A stretch of DNA of 64,000 bases, taken from the NCBI GenBank assembly GCA_029379385.1, contig CM055618.1:9682134-9746133 (forward strand), written 5' to 3'. The position numbers were made by a program, and so were the translations under genes. The first letter of the stretch is position 1. Each line of letters starts with the position of its first letter. The notes beneath the pieces were generated by a model. The model saw only the letters and a program-made list of their open reading frames with translations. It had not been told where the DNA came from and did no database searches. This DNA is from Quillaja saponaria (Eukaryota; Streptophyta; Magnoliopsida; Fabales; Quillajaceae). Positions 48,895 through 61,694 of this stretch are shown piece by piece.

Positions 48895-49661
48895 TTAGGA
48901 ACACTAACTTGGCAAAAAAGGCTACACTCTACCCCCTTTGATTCAAAAAAGTTAAATTTTAAACCCAACAAGCAGCAAACAAGCACAAGAAAATATAACA
49001 AACAGTAGTATATCTGATATTGTCTTAGGAAACATACCTCACGTGTCTTGATACTCTCTCTAACTCTTCCATGTCCACCCTTCCAATGCATTTTCTGGTC
49101 CAACACCATGCTCTCTTCTCTGTTTCCCACAACTTCATGCCCACTGTCTCTGCTTCTGGCCATACAAAGCCCCATAATCCTCTCAGCTGCCTCACCCTCA
49201 TCTTTGCTTTCTCTCATCAACTTCTCCACCTCTGCCTTTGGAATCCTCAATTTCATCCTCACCCCACCATTTTCGGATCCTTGATCTTTTGCTTCATCTT
49301 CCATAATGCTGCTTTGTTTCATGATGCTAAGATCAGATACCGATCTCCGAGACAGCATTAGGCTCTCTAAACGATCCTTAGCACTCATGTTAATGGCAGA
49401 CCGAACCCTCCTTGGATTTTTCTCTTTAGGAAACTTGGACAACTCCACTAGGAAATAGAGCCTCTTTGCCTGCAATTCTTGATGTGGTTCTAAGGGCTTT
49501 GCACTAATCCCATAATGCTTAACTGCCTCGGATTCTAACAAAGTATGACCTGGGTAATCCTTAACTACATCCCCTGCTTTTACCGGTGTCTTCAACTTGA
49601 TTGTCTCTCCACTAATTTTCATAACCTTTGTAGTCTTTTTCCATCCTAAGCTGTTCCCCAT
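48895..49661 (-). CDS. DUF4228 (PADRE) domain protein
   Basis: ATG 49661 starts MGNSLGWKKTTKVMKISGE, the hallmark N-terminus of this plant family (MGN, a possible myristoylation site, then a beta-strand-rich opening). The GDVVKDYPGHTLLESEAVKHYG and PLEPHQELQAKRLYFLVEL blocks are the conserved PADRE core (residues about 1-85). A Ser/Arg-rich middle follows (RLESLMLSRRSVSDL). Exon 1 (49661-49038) encodes 208 complete codons and ends at CACGTGAG before GTATGT. The continuation is uncertain: acceptor TTAG at 48904 adds C-S-stop (end 48895), and an alternative acceptor four bases earlier adds nine residues (end 48881). Members are often induced by pathogens and abiotic stress; biochemical function is unknown. 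The gene converges with the FAB1C-like gene. Confidence 0.82.
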
Positions 49662-51046
49662 TGACAACCTTTGGTTCTGGCAATATAACAAACACAATAT
49701 AAGCAACTCAAGGTTGATGCAGAAATCACCCAAGCCTAGATGGCTAATTACTTTTGCTCACAAAGATAGGTGGGTGTTGGACAATTAATAAAAAGCATGG
49801 GTTTTTATGGGTAGTTGCTGGTGTCAATAAGCTAGGGTCATTGGTCAATGAGGAAGAAAAATTTGAAAAGCAGCCAATTTGACAAAATTATAAAATTAAA
49901 AGTACGTAACCTTTCGCTTTCAATAAAAGAAAATATGATCGGTATACAATTAATCTCCCATACTTGGTAAACATAAACATGAATATTTGCGTCCAAAGTG
50001 TATTTCAACAACCAAAAATTACAGCGACATATTTTGGTATCATCTGTGTCTTCCTTCCACGAAGTTACTAACGTTAATCGCTGAACGATTTCGAGAAGTT
50101 TCATGGAAGCACCAATTGATGCATGTGGGAAATTGGATTCATTTTCCAAATAAACAAAGTGTACTTAAAAAGTATCGTACAAAAGTCTTGAGTTCCAAGT
50201 TGATAGTCGGCTCATCAAATTGGAAGCAGCTATTTTATTTCAAAAGTACTATTGGACAAAGGACGAAATTTCTCTGCCTTTTTTAGTTCACTATTGTTTA
50301 TCTAAAATTAAGATGTGCAAGAAAAGGAAAAAAATGGAAGAATTGCAATCAGAAGATAGATAGCAATTTCCACAGATCCCTTCTTTTCAATGTTTCATGC
50401 ACCAAAATGTAGTAAACTGTAACAGAGAAATTCCAATATGAACACAACCTCAGATTTTGATAATGAAGACATGAAATATGAGGCAAGAATGTGTGCACGC
50501 ACATAAACAATCAGCCCACGTATATCGGGTACAAAACCGGTCTGTGGACCAATCCGACTTAAATACCGGAACCCAACCCAAGTAGGTATTATACTAGAAT
50601 TACTACTTCGACTTCAGACATGGTACTCAAAACCCACATGCCACTTTTCTCATTGGGCAGCCTGGCAACCTGATCAACAGATTAGCATCAAATTTATTTT
50701 TACCTCTCTCACTGACAGCTTCTGATTTTGGATGATATTATACTTGGTATTACAGAAACAAAGATCTTAGAACACTGCCGAACATGGCTTATCATATTAC
50801 TAATGCTTTTCAGTCACAACAAAGGATCAAATTGTAAAACACATTCAAAGTAAGAATTATGAGAAACATATCAAATGAATTCTTTACACAATTGTAAGAC
50901 AAGGGGAAAAAAGAATAAGACAGAATAAATGAGACCCACTATTATTATTATTTTTTATCACATGCCCGTATCTTCACTTTTCGATCCAGAAAAAGGAATC
51001 ATGGACATGTATGTCAAACAATTAGAAGACGGAAAGTAAAAAGCTT
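49662..51046. other. Intergenic DNA between PADRE and U-box genes
   Basis: The two minus-strand genes are separated by about 1.4 kb. The first part is the PADRE promoter and the last few hundred bases are probably the U-box gene 3' untranslated region. No other gene is supported. Confidence 0.5.
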
Positions 51047-54000
51047 TCAGGCGCAGTTATGCCGATGCTGTAACTTTCGAAGGAGCTCCAACAAAGAAGT
51101 AGCCTTCCGTTTAGTTCTCTCTGTGCCACTCTTGGCAAGCTCATTCAAAGGGATGAGAGCACCAAGCCTACTTATACAGGCAATATTCTCGGCATCCCTC
51201 TTGCACAAGGCAAGTAGAATTGCAGCAGCATTCTCTTTGTTGCGAGGCAGTCCTGTCCTCAGAAGATCTATTAAAACAGGTATAGTGCTAGCCTTTACTA
51301 TGGCAGCTTTTGCCTCTGGGTGGCTAGCAAGAACTGACATTATAGTTAGAGCTTCGTCAACCATGGAATTGCTTGAATCTGTAAGCATCTTCAACAATGC
51401 TGAGATGATTCCTGCTCTGATGGCTCTACCCTTGTTGCCTTGATAAATGCACAAATTGAACAATGCTGTCGCAGCATCCTTCTTTCCTCTAGGGGTCCCA
51501 ACTTCGAGCAAATCTACCAAAGCAGGGATTGCCCCTGATGCACCAATTATTATTTTGTTCTCATCTGCAAGTGACAAGCTGAAAAGAGTTGCTGCCGCAT
51601 TCTCTCTTGCTTCCATGCTTCCTGTTCTGAGGACCTGGACAATCGAAGGGATGGCACCAGCAAGCATAATAAGTCCCTTGTTGTTTTCATATATGGAGAG
51701 ATTGAGAATGGAAGTGACTGCATTTTCCTGTGTTGGCACATCTTCTGATGTTAAAAGGTTTACCAGGACTGGAATAGCTCCTGCTTCTGCAATAAGAATT
51801 CTGTTATCTGTGCTTCTTTTAGACAGTGATCGAATTTCAGTAGCAGCTGCTCTACAATCCTCAATTGATCGGCTTGAGAGCTGCCGAACCAGAGCTCCAA
51901 TGGCCGCTATGTCACCACTGACGTCTCGAAATGAACCATCACTCTTTTTAAGTTTCCCATTTGTTAGTCCTGTTGGCTGCTCAATATTGTTCTTTACACA
52001 CCACTGAGAAATAAGACTCCTCAGAACATAATTTGGGGTAAGGGTCAAGTGTTGGAGCTTCTGCTGGGTTTTTGGACATGTTAAATTTCCACAATCTATC
52101 CATCTCTGTATGTAAGATCTCTCATATGTCTGCAGAACAAGGAAAAAAGATAGGTCAGAAAGCAAGTAAAAGACAACTGGGCTGCGAGAATCATAGTTAA
52201 CCCTTATATAGAAGAGCTTAAAAGTTTTGGATGTCATTAAAGATAAATCATACCTGACCCGTGGCCACAATAACGGGATCCCTCATCAGTTCCAAGGATA
52301 TAGGGCATAGAAAATCATCAGGAATTACAATTGGATCAGGCTTTTTAATCTGAGTCTCGGTGTTCTCGTGCTTAATAGCATTGATTCCATCAGATATAGA
52401 TAACTCAAAAGATGATGCTGGTGTACTTTGGACTCTTTCCGACCAATGGATCATCTGATCTGCGCTGCAGCTTTTTGAACCATTGCTTTTCTGAAAGCTG
52501 TCCTGCTTTGCAGTATCTTCAAGTTTAACACTGCTGGCATTTTCATGCTCTCCATTCACTGATTTCCAAAATACCCTACTAATTTCTTGAGCTAGTGGCT
52601 GGGATGAGTCGTGAGAAGGCAATCTTGAATACATGGATCCATATCTTTCTGTGGCTCGTCTCAACTGTGATCTAACCAATTCCACCTAGTAAATGAAATG
52701 ATATTAAGAATAAGTTGAGGCAAGAGGGGGAAAAGAAATGGAAAAATAACAAAAGAGTGAGCATCCACATATTTCTCAAGTCAAACCTGTTCTCTAACTT
52801 CCTCAGAGATGTCCAAATGGTCATATGATAAGGTTCCCAATGCTTTCTCCAATTTCCATGTCACGCACTGAAATTGGAAGACAATCTTCTTGGCAGCTAA
52901 ATCCTTAAATCAAGATATAGAAAATTTCAGAGATGTACCCAGACATCCTTTATAGATATACATGTCCACACAAGAGAATCAACACTAGTAAGTTCTAAAT
53001 ATAATAGTTGGAAAATTGACAAAGCATTTATCTATCAAATATAATTATCAGTAACTGACTGATAAATGATAAGCCACATGCACTAACACAGCTAGATAGA
53101 TCAACAGAACATGGAAGATTTTTTCTTCTGTATAGATAATAAATACTCCTTTCATTGAACAAATCATAAATCTACCTGATATTGGCCAAATATTAATTGC
53201 ATCTGCCTGACTTAGGCATTTTGCCTGTATAACAACCCTTCTATCCTACTACAGATCCCCACCAAATTGTTTGATCAAAACTACATTTTCTTTCAATTAC
53301 ATCAAAACAAATCAATCTGAACGTTTATATCTCAATACCCCTAAATGAAACCTGGATGCTTTAGTCAAAAGCACTGTGTATATAACAATGTATATAGCCT
53401 ACGAGCCCAAGTTTAAAACTTTATCATAGTCTCTAAGAATGTAACCCAATTATAATATTTCAAGTAAAAAGGAACATGGTATACAGAATGATGATGTATA
53501 TTTCTTGTTTTGTGGAAATGCTTATGTAGAGTTTCTCAATTATAATAGAACATATTTATCTGGGTAAGGGACAGATCTAAATTTCTCAAATCCCAAAAAG
53601 CAATCAAATTCAGGTTTGGACGGAAGCAGGAAAGTAGCTGATGAAACAAAAACAAGCAATACAGCCCACTTTCTAAGTCGAGGACTGTGAACTTTTTCAG
53701 TTTCTCCCTCGAATTCTTACTATTCATGGTAACCATTCCAAACAGAGAATGACATTGAAAATGCAGAAGCGCAAAAATTGAAAGTTGAAGAAAAAAGAAT
53801 GATAAAAAAACTCACAGGAGAGCAATCGGAACGGAAAATCCCAGCAACCCCTAGAAGGCGCTTTGCAGCCTGGAGTGCAAGCACCAGATCAGAAGACCAG
53901 GAACACAAAGTCGCAGTGGAAGACGTCGGAGCATTCAATGCAGTAGAATCAAAACCCTTCAAGTCCTTAATCTCTTCTAATAAATGGGTAAGAAGAGAGA

Positions 54001-54160
54001 TCCGACGAACTAGATCGGTGCAATCTTTTCTGAAAAAAGCGTCGGTGACAATGGCGGTAGTGGAAGACCCATCTCGAGTAATGGAAATCCGAGCAATTTC
54101 GTGAACAAGGCTTAGTAGTTCCGGAGTTCGGTCTCCAACGCCGGCAACTCCGCCGGCCAT
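51047..54160 (-). CDS. U-box/ARM-repeat E3 ubiquitin ligase (PUB13/14 type)
   Basis: Four exons on the minus strand: 54160-53816, 52867-52787, 52685-52254, 52129-51047; all GT..AG with phase-0 junctions, giving 646 aa. The N-terminal UND region (about 10-250) is predicted helical ([40 protein letters not shown]). The U-box is at about 264-338, starting [25 protein letters not shown] and split by the intron after GQ. Six or so armadillo repeats follow (about 365-640), with recurrent [22 protein letters not shown] and [12 protein letters not shown] strings. Such proteins pair with E2 enzymes to ubiquitinate substrates, in Arabidopsis including immune receptors such as FLS2, and act in cell death and flowering-time control; the substrate here is not known. 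Length fits the family (about 630-660 aa). ATG 54160 (MAGGVAG) is preferred over a further in-frame ATG at 54301 lying in a poly-T/A leader. Confidence 0.93.
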
Positions 54161-55202
54161 TTTCACCTGCTCTAGCAGGTAATTGATGTTTTCTGTGTTT
54201 GTTGTGAGTGAAAGGAAGGGGGAGACGAGAGAGCGAGAGTTTATATGTTGTTTGTACGAAAAGAACAGAAAAAAAAAAAAAAAACTTATTGACAGATACA
54301 ATGCAGGTTTAAGGGCTTCACGTTCACGGGGCTTTTAAATTAATTAAAAAATTTACTTGCTATTAATTAAATTTAAAAAATAATTTTTGGCCAGAATTAC
54401 AACGAAAATAATTGGTCATAAAGCAATTAATTTGGATTAAGAAATTTAGGGAAATTGAGAATAGAAAGAAAGGTAGAATATCTAGATAATAAAACAAGAG
54501 TATACAGTTGGCTTTGGAATATTGTGAATTGTATTACAATGTACAACCACCTAACTCTCTCTCCTTTTCAATCACTATTTTTATTCCTTATACAATTTTT
54601 TTCCTTTGGTTTTGGATGAAAACTAGGAATACTTAATGTTATATACTATGAAAAGGATAAGAGAGTAAGGTCGTTTGCCAGCCTGTAAAGCCATTATAAG
54701 TGTCAATTGATAAAACAAAAAATATATATTTTTACAAAACTTGCTAGCAAAAAATTAATAGAATGATATATAAAAACAAAATGAGAGAAGAAAATTTGTA
54801 TTGAAATTACCCTTTTTTTTTTTTCTTTTTTTTTTAATAATCAGGTGTGTTTAGACCAATTTATGTACGTACACATCAATTATTTATTTTTTGATTTAGA
54901 TCTATTCAAAAATATGTTATACACGTTAAAACTAGACAATTTAGGAGAATATTACTCCCCATGGCCTTCAATGAGATTCAAACCCATATATTCAATGAAA
55001 TGAATATATCTTCTTCACAATCATGTCAAACATCGTTTTGAAGATTTATAATGATATTATTTAAAATTTTCAATTTTATTTTTTACAAATGAACCACCAC
55101 ACAAGTTTTATAATATTTTTGAACTATCGAATTAGATTATAACGCATAACTCCTTATTTTGAGTTGTAATTAGTCAATAACTCATAACCATCCAAATCAT
55201 TT

Positions 55203-55355
55203 CTAAGAGATTGTCCTAGTAATAAAGGATGCATGTTATCTTTGTTGACTTTATTTATTTGAATCTTCTTGGAAAGACTGATAATCCTCATAAATTTATT
55301 AGTATTGAAGTGAATAACATGCCTTTAATTAGATCAAAGAAATAAATTAACCAAA
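55203..55355 (+). mobile_element. SINE-like repeat, copy 2
   Basis: Diverged direct match to 32131-32300: AAGAGATTGTCCTAGTAAT start, TTGTTGACTTTA, GGAAAGACTGA, CATAAATTT and ATTAGATCAAAGA in the same order. Its B-box region is decayed. Two copies over 20 kb apart support a dispersed repeat rather than a unique sequence. Confidence 0.45.
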
Positions 55356-56740
55356 ATGTGCGTAATTTGGTCCAAATACCCCTGAACGCTAAAAAAAATA
55401 AAAATGTTAACCTTAGTATACAACAAAAACTTACTTCAGTAGTTCAGATAATTAATACTACATAAACACATATCTTTTACATTACACATATCATATTCTT
55501 ATCATTATAACTAAAAACTCTAAATCACCTCTTATATATTAGCCACTAAGTTTTCTCATCTCATTAAAAATTTATTAATGCTAATATATAATTTTTTTAA
55601 ATATTTTTTTTATTTTCTTCTCTTTCTGAGTTACATATCCTATTATTTCTCATACCTTCCTTTTAATTTTTTTTCTTTTATATTTTCAACTAACAATAAA
55701 ATTCAAAATTTGGTAAATTTTATCCTTTTTTTTTTTTTTTAGCTTTTGTTTTGTTCATTAGCTTGAAGAAAAAATAATTTTTAAAGTAGAGAAAACAGAA
55801 AAGAAAAGAAGATTGTTTTCTCTTGTGTTTTTTCCTACCTTCATTTTATTGACATTCCAATATATTTCTTCAATTTACAAAAAAATTAAATAAAAAATAA
55901 AAAAAAGTTAGTTTCATCTTGTGAATTCTATCTTTCTCCATTTGTTTATATCAAAAAATTAAATTTTCTTGTTATATGATTAATTTTTCAATTTTAATGA
56001 TAATTTGTATAGCTGTAGACAAAATATTAGAAACAAAGAAGATAAAGATATAATAAAAGTGAAGAGATCTAAAAGAAATTAATGAATTAATATATAAAAA
56101 AAGAAGAAGTGATTTAGACGTTACAAAATTAAGAATAAAATATAATATTTGTATAAGAAAATTATGTAAAAATACGTGTATACAAATTTTTTATTTTTTT
56201 TGTTTAAAAGAGAAAAAAAAAACCATTTTGTACTTCCTAAATAAAGTAATATTAATAGGTGAGGTGCAAAAGTACTGATAGGTGTCAAATAGTCAACTTA
56301 TTAATTATTAAGGAAACAGATGAGCCAAGACAAGGAAAATATGTGAGAGTAAATCAAGGTAGAAATTAAGCAAACCATGGAAATTAGCATATCTCGTGTA
56401 TTACCTAATGCCCAATAACAATGAGCTGTAACGCGTACAAACATATACCTCACTGTCTAATGACAAATGTCAATTTTCTATTCGCACCTAATACCTAACT
56501 TTTTTTTTTTTTTTTTTTAATAATAAGATAACTATCTTATTCTATTTTTTTATAAATAAAAAATAAATATTTTTAAAAAGAAAAATAATTCTTTTTTATT
56601 TAAATTTATCTTACATCAAGTCTTCCTTATTATTAATATTTAAAAATTATAAAACAAACCTAATAATCCTTCTTTGCAAAGCAAATGCTGACACAAGCTT
56701 GAATCTTTTTCGCAGCTTGCTCGTCAATTACACATGGTTT

Positions 56741-56798
56741 GGCGGGTCACTCAAGATGCTTCCTCGGACGGCGGGTTACCCCAGATGCTTCCTCGGAC
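56741..56798 (+). repeat. 29-base tandem repeat in a GC-richer island
   Basis: GGCGGGTCACTCAAGATGCT plus TCCTCGGAC is followed directly by a copy with three to four changes (GGCGGGTTACCCCAGATGCT plus TCCTCGGAC). The island stands out from AT-rich surroundings. The surrounding frame has no ATG start and no recognised domain. Confidence 0.75.
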
Positions 56799-59796
56799 CC
56801 GTTCTAATAAAATCGAGACGTCTTGAATTGTTTGTTGACACGGACAAAGTCAAAAAAACTTCTGAAATTATTTCAACTAATTTTTCTTCTTCTTTTGATG
56901 GAAGCTCAGTCCGTGATTGGCGATATTATATTCTTGGTTACTTCTAATCTTTCAATTTTTTAACAGTTAATTTGGTAAGCATTAACAATTTTTATAAAAT
57001 TTAAATTTAAATTAGAATAAGAATAAAATGTTAAAGAATGAAATAATAATTTATTTTTATTGTTTAGTAGTATCATTCAATGGTGGATAATTTTTTTATT
57101 TTTTATTTAATTTTTTGTTATGTAATTTTTAAACATAAATTAATATAAATATAATACTAAAATGAAAAGAAAAAAAATAATCTTTAAGTAGATAATTTAT
57201 AAAGTAATTAAAATTTATGGGTCAATTATTCTTTTCCATCAAACTACCAGTCTATTTTTACTGTCCTTTTACTTCTTCGAAAGTTGAATCAATTTTGCAA
57301 ATAGTCCAAATCATCTGATATAATAGTTCATGTTAATTAGTAAGTAATTAAAAGGACTCAATTACCCCCTTAAACATAATTGGTAATTTTTTCTTTGCTA
57401 ATTTTGACCAATTCTCCATCACACCTCTGTCAATATTTCTCCCTATCATTAACTATAATCATGTGCAAATTAACAATGATCTACATCATATGATACTTTT
57501 TTTTTTTTCACACGAGTCTCCCCTTACCATTTGAACTGAATGATAAGTTATTATTTAACATCTTATCTAAAAGATCAAACTTACACCAATAATTTCATTT
57601 AATCAAGTTTAAATTTAAATATGTCAGCATTAGTTTATCAAAATAAATAATCTTTATCATATATATGCCATACTAGCTTTATCATATATGGCCCAGTTAT
57701 GCGTATTGTACTAGCTAGCTACCTCATTTGTAAAATCAAGTTATTTTCATAAATAAGAGAGGGGTACTGTTTCTTGCGAGTTGTGACTTAGTGAGCTTGT
57801 TTTGTTCTCAAAGTATAGTCATTGATGGTAACTCATCAGTGACTTTCACCTTCAAATGTCGACGTAGAAGCAACTACTTGCTTCCTTTGTTCCTTATCCA
57901 CATCCTTGGATCTGGTATTGGTAGCCCTACCTTTGAAGCGATTATATGATTGTTGTCGACAACACTAACATTGTAATTTGTGAATGACAAACTAAAAAAA
58001 TTTACATGTAATCAATTTTAAAATTTAAATTTAATTACATTAATTTATAATTATTTACATAGACTGTATACAAATATAAACTCACTTTTTCATACTTCAA
58101 GTATATATATTTTTTATTTGTCCCAATTGAAATATTATTACTTTCTGAAAATCAAATATACAATTTTTCAACTTTCTCAAATAATTTTATATTGTATGAA
58201 ATATATTTATCAAAATAAAAGAAAAGGAATGAAATTATTACAAGAGATAGAAAGTATTTTTTAGCTGTGATCCAATTATTTATTATTTATTAAAATTAGA
58301 CATAAGGACATTTTAGCCCCGTTGTCAACCACCCAAACCGTCCTATGTTCTGTGTCATTTTCTGCTTAGGTTCTTCAATTATTGGTTTTCTTTATAATAA
58401 ATTATTTTCTTCTTTTTCTTGCAATCGTTATAAATATATTTCTAGCATTTAAAATTAAAATTTTATTTGATTAATAGATTTTAAATTCCAATAATTAAGA
58501 AGTATAAGTGTAATATTATATTTAAAAAATAAATCCAAATTTAAGAACATCTACATAAAGTATTTCTCGTCTCTTACATGTTCTAATATTGACAATGATA
58601 TAAATATTACTTCATAACGTTATGTACTTATCTGAATCGTGTATGTATATATTACTATTAAATGAATATCAAATATACAAATTTCAATTAAAATATCCTA
58701 GTCAGAACTTCTAATAAATGAAGCATATTTAATTACTTCATTAATTGTTTATCCTATAAATTATGATTAGGGACTTGTAATTTTGGACTATATATGCAAG
58801 TTTTATTTGTAGGTACAAACTTCCAATTCTTTTTTCTCGTTTTTTTTTTTTTTTTGAAAAATATTTTCATATTATTTAGATGTGAGCTTAATCTCATTCA
58901 AGATTCGTGATATCTTTTCTACAAATATTTTTAAAAGATTTAAATTTCTGATATTACAGAAATTTCTCAATCACTAAGATTAAATATATCTTATCATTTA
59001 AACTACGTCTTGTAGATGAAACTTTCAATTCTTTGAATCATATAAATAATCTATGTTGGAATATACAAAAGAATTGCAAACGTGGCCTCAACAATTAGCT
59101 GTTTGTTTGGTAGTTTACTAGACGGCCATTGGCTAAGTCTTAGATAACACATTATGTGTTTTTTGGTACTTATACTAAGTAGATCGTTCAATCACGTCAC
59201 ATGTAATACATATACCAACAAAACAAGTAATCTTTTCAAATATATAGTAAACAATATTGATCACACATATGAATGAAATTTATTTTGTCAGCCTGTTTGC
59301 AGCATCCATAGCCATACGTGCTAGTACTCAATTTCTTTGATTTGAATTTGATGAAGTGAAGACACTTATCGAGCCTCCATTTATAGAGTGGTAGAGTAAT
59401 ATCGCCATGCGTCACGAATTGGATGGCAGGCACAATTCTTACTAGTTCTCCGCGGTTTAATTACATGTATATGTATAGACTATAGAGAGAGAAAATAGGG
59501 TTTGTGGGCTGATAATAATGCATCCTTATCTATCCGTGGATAAGAGTTCATATGTGATGGAATGGATTAGGATGGTAGAATATTAATCCACTCTCCATTC
59601 TCTTTGTTTATTTTTGTTATTTTAAATTTTGTATAATAACAAAGCTTTCTTAGTTTCAAGTAATTAATCCTTGCAAGTTGTAATTTTTTTGTTCACTTTT
59701 CATCTACATCAAGAATGATTTATTTTTTCCACTAAGCACTTTATTACTATATTAGGACTTTGTTGTACATCAAGAATTGAGTGAAAAAAAAAATTA

Positions 59797-59827
<31 letters not shown>

Positions 59828-60172
59828 TGTAATGAGACACCATTAATAATACAATAAGAGGTCACAATTATTATTGTCAAAAAATATAGTTTCATCTTGA
59901 CATTGTTGTTTGTGATTTCATTTCAACAGAGAATACAAAACCAAGAAGATCATGTCTCTCGATTCAAGATGATTAATGTTCTTTCTAGAATTTTCATTTT
60001 GTGAGTGAGTGTTAAGAATAATGAACTCAAAATGTTAGAAAATAGTTATAATATCCCAAACATATCCCATAATTATCTTTTTAAGATTATATCCTTGTAT
60101 TTGATATTGTAAATGATAAAATTAAGAAATAATTGTATGAAGAAATTTTTTAAATTTGGTGGAATTCCTCAT

Positions 60173-61315
60173 CACTACTTGAAAAAGACAATTTTGCGAC
60201 TAAGTTTAAAGGTAGATAAATTTTATCTCAAACCCGTTGCTATTTAGCGATGGATTTGCAGCATACATGTTTATGTTACTATTTTGGTACTAAAATCACT
60301 TTTTCCGTGAAAATTGAAGGCCCCAAAGTTCTGTTAGGGATTAGCTATGGAAATACCGTGGCTAATCCATCGCTCAAAATAATTAATGATAAATTTAATA
60401 ATGGAAATTTTTGGTGACAGTTTTTTTTGGATATCAACAAAAAATTTCATTGCTAAAGTATTATTTTGAATAACAACGAATTTTGCAACGGATTTTACAG
60501 TTTTATTTTGAATAGTTACAAAAAGTTCAACATTATAGTTTTATTAGTCCATTCTAGAGGGTCACGCTGTTCATTAGCAATTTTGGTAAATATTTAATTA
60601 GTTCATTAATTGATTTTGATCTTTTAAGAGCCAATTTATGTTTATTTTGCAAGTAAATCTGGAGATGCAGTCACCTATCCACTATCAGGGAGTTGTTTGA
60701 CTTTGGAAGATAATGAGACCGGTGATGGATTCAAGGACGAGTATCTTGACAATAATTAGGATTTAGTTTTTAGTTTATCCTTATAACTTGTTTCTGATAT
60801 GTTTGACACACAACAACTACTTCGTTTTCTTTGAAATTGCATATGATAAACATGTGTTTTTGTTGATTTGATGTGTATTGCTTTATTAATGGATGATATT
60901 TTTATTATCTTTTGGTTTCTAAAATATTTGATGTATGTTGAATATTCAAAACATGTTGTATATTGAAAATAGGTTTATATATGGGAAAACAGAATAAAAA
61001 GGAGCAAATATGTCAAAAACTGATATATTTAGAGATGGAATGCAAATGAAAAAGCTAGATTAGAGATAGATTTTTAGCAATGGATTAATGTCGAATTTTT
61101 AGTAACATTATGTGATGGATTTAGCCACATCACTAGTCAGCTAAAACTGTTTTCTGTGACAAAATTGTGATGGAAAAAATTCAGTTGCAATGTAGCGAAG
61201 AAGATTTTGCAATAGACTAATTCCTTCGCTAAACCATCATAATTCGATTTAACGACAGAATTAGTCCGTCACAAAACTGTGAATATTTAGTAATTAATAA
61301 TTATTTTGGTGTGAC
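60173..61315. mobile_element. Degenerate CACTA-like non-autonomous DNA transposon
   Basis: The left edge CACTACTTGAAAAAG resembles the CACTACAAGAAAA end of plant CACTA/Spm elements. The minus-strand right edge reads CACACCAAAATAATT. Both subterminal regions contain scattered copies, in opposite orientation, of a (T)AGCGAYGGATT / TTTTGYGACGG motif (for example 60246-60257, 60366-60377, 61190-61260), as in CACTA subterminal repeats. No transposase frame is present. The 3-base target duplication could not be confirmed. Confidence 0.5.
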
Positions 61316-61360
61316 CTTTATACATATAACTACAGTTTAAGTAACCCGTATATGAAATTG

Positions 61361-61694
61361 GTGCTGGATGTATTTTTAGAGATGATACGGGAATCTGATT
61401 ACTTGGGTTTTAAAAAAAAGTGGGAGTGGAATCCATTACTCTTGCGGAGCTTTGGGATCCTGCAGAGGGCATCTTGCTAGCCAAAACTCCAACATACTGA
61501 AGTTAGAAATTGATATTGATGCAATGGTCATATGAATTTGCTTAGTGATAACATTGATTAGAAATTCACCCATGTTGTGCAATTATTAAGACTAACAGGC
61601 AATTGTTGAGTAGTATTCCAAAAAGAAAAATTATCCATATTTTTCGCCAATCCAACTCAAGCACAGACACTTTAGCTAAACATAGAGTGAAGTA
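61361..61694 (+). pseudogene. Broken RNase H domain of plant retroelement type
   Basis: Three-frame reading shows the pieces of an RVT_3-type RNase H: GAGCIFRDDTG, then ITLAELWDPAEGILLAKT, then KLEIDIDAMVI, and in another frame RQLLSSIPKRKIIHIFRQ followed by SNSSTDTLAKHRV. The order and the terminal NSSTDTLAKH signature fit the RNase H domain at the end of plant LINE-derived polyproteins and related host-wide paralogues. Several stops and at least two frame changes make it dead. It lies just outside the CACTA-like relic. Confidence 0.7.

Larger units (their letters stand above)
54161..60172. other. AT-rich intergenic DNA, no intact gene seen
   Basis: Bases 54161-54300 are the U-box gene leader. 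The rest is AT-rich with a SINE-like repeat (55203-55355), a 29-base tandem repeat (56741-56798), (AT)n at 59797-59822 and many poly-T runs. Bases about 57215-57365 contain strings of the GGGTCAATT / GGACTCAATTACCCC type found at fold-back element ends elsewhere in this window. Short frames here show no recognisable domain. Confidence 0.5.

Noticed and set aside
49838..50286. Opposed frames of about 100 codons between the PADRE and U-box genes
   Set aside because: Neither shows coding-like conservation or motifs; they overlap each other antisense.
51123..52007. Long plus-strand frames (106 and 186 codons) opposite the U-box gene
   Set aside because: They are antisense shadows of the ARM-repeat exon.
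59236..59433. 65-codon frame with several cysteines on the minus strand
   Set aside because: No signal peptide and no known cysteine-rich spacing; isolated in AT-rich DNA.
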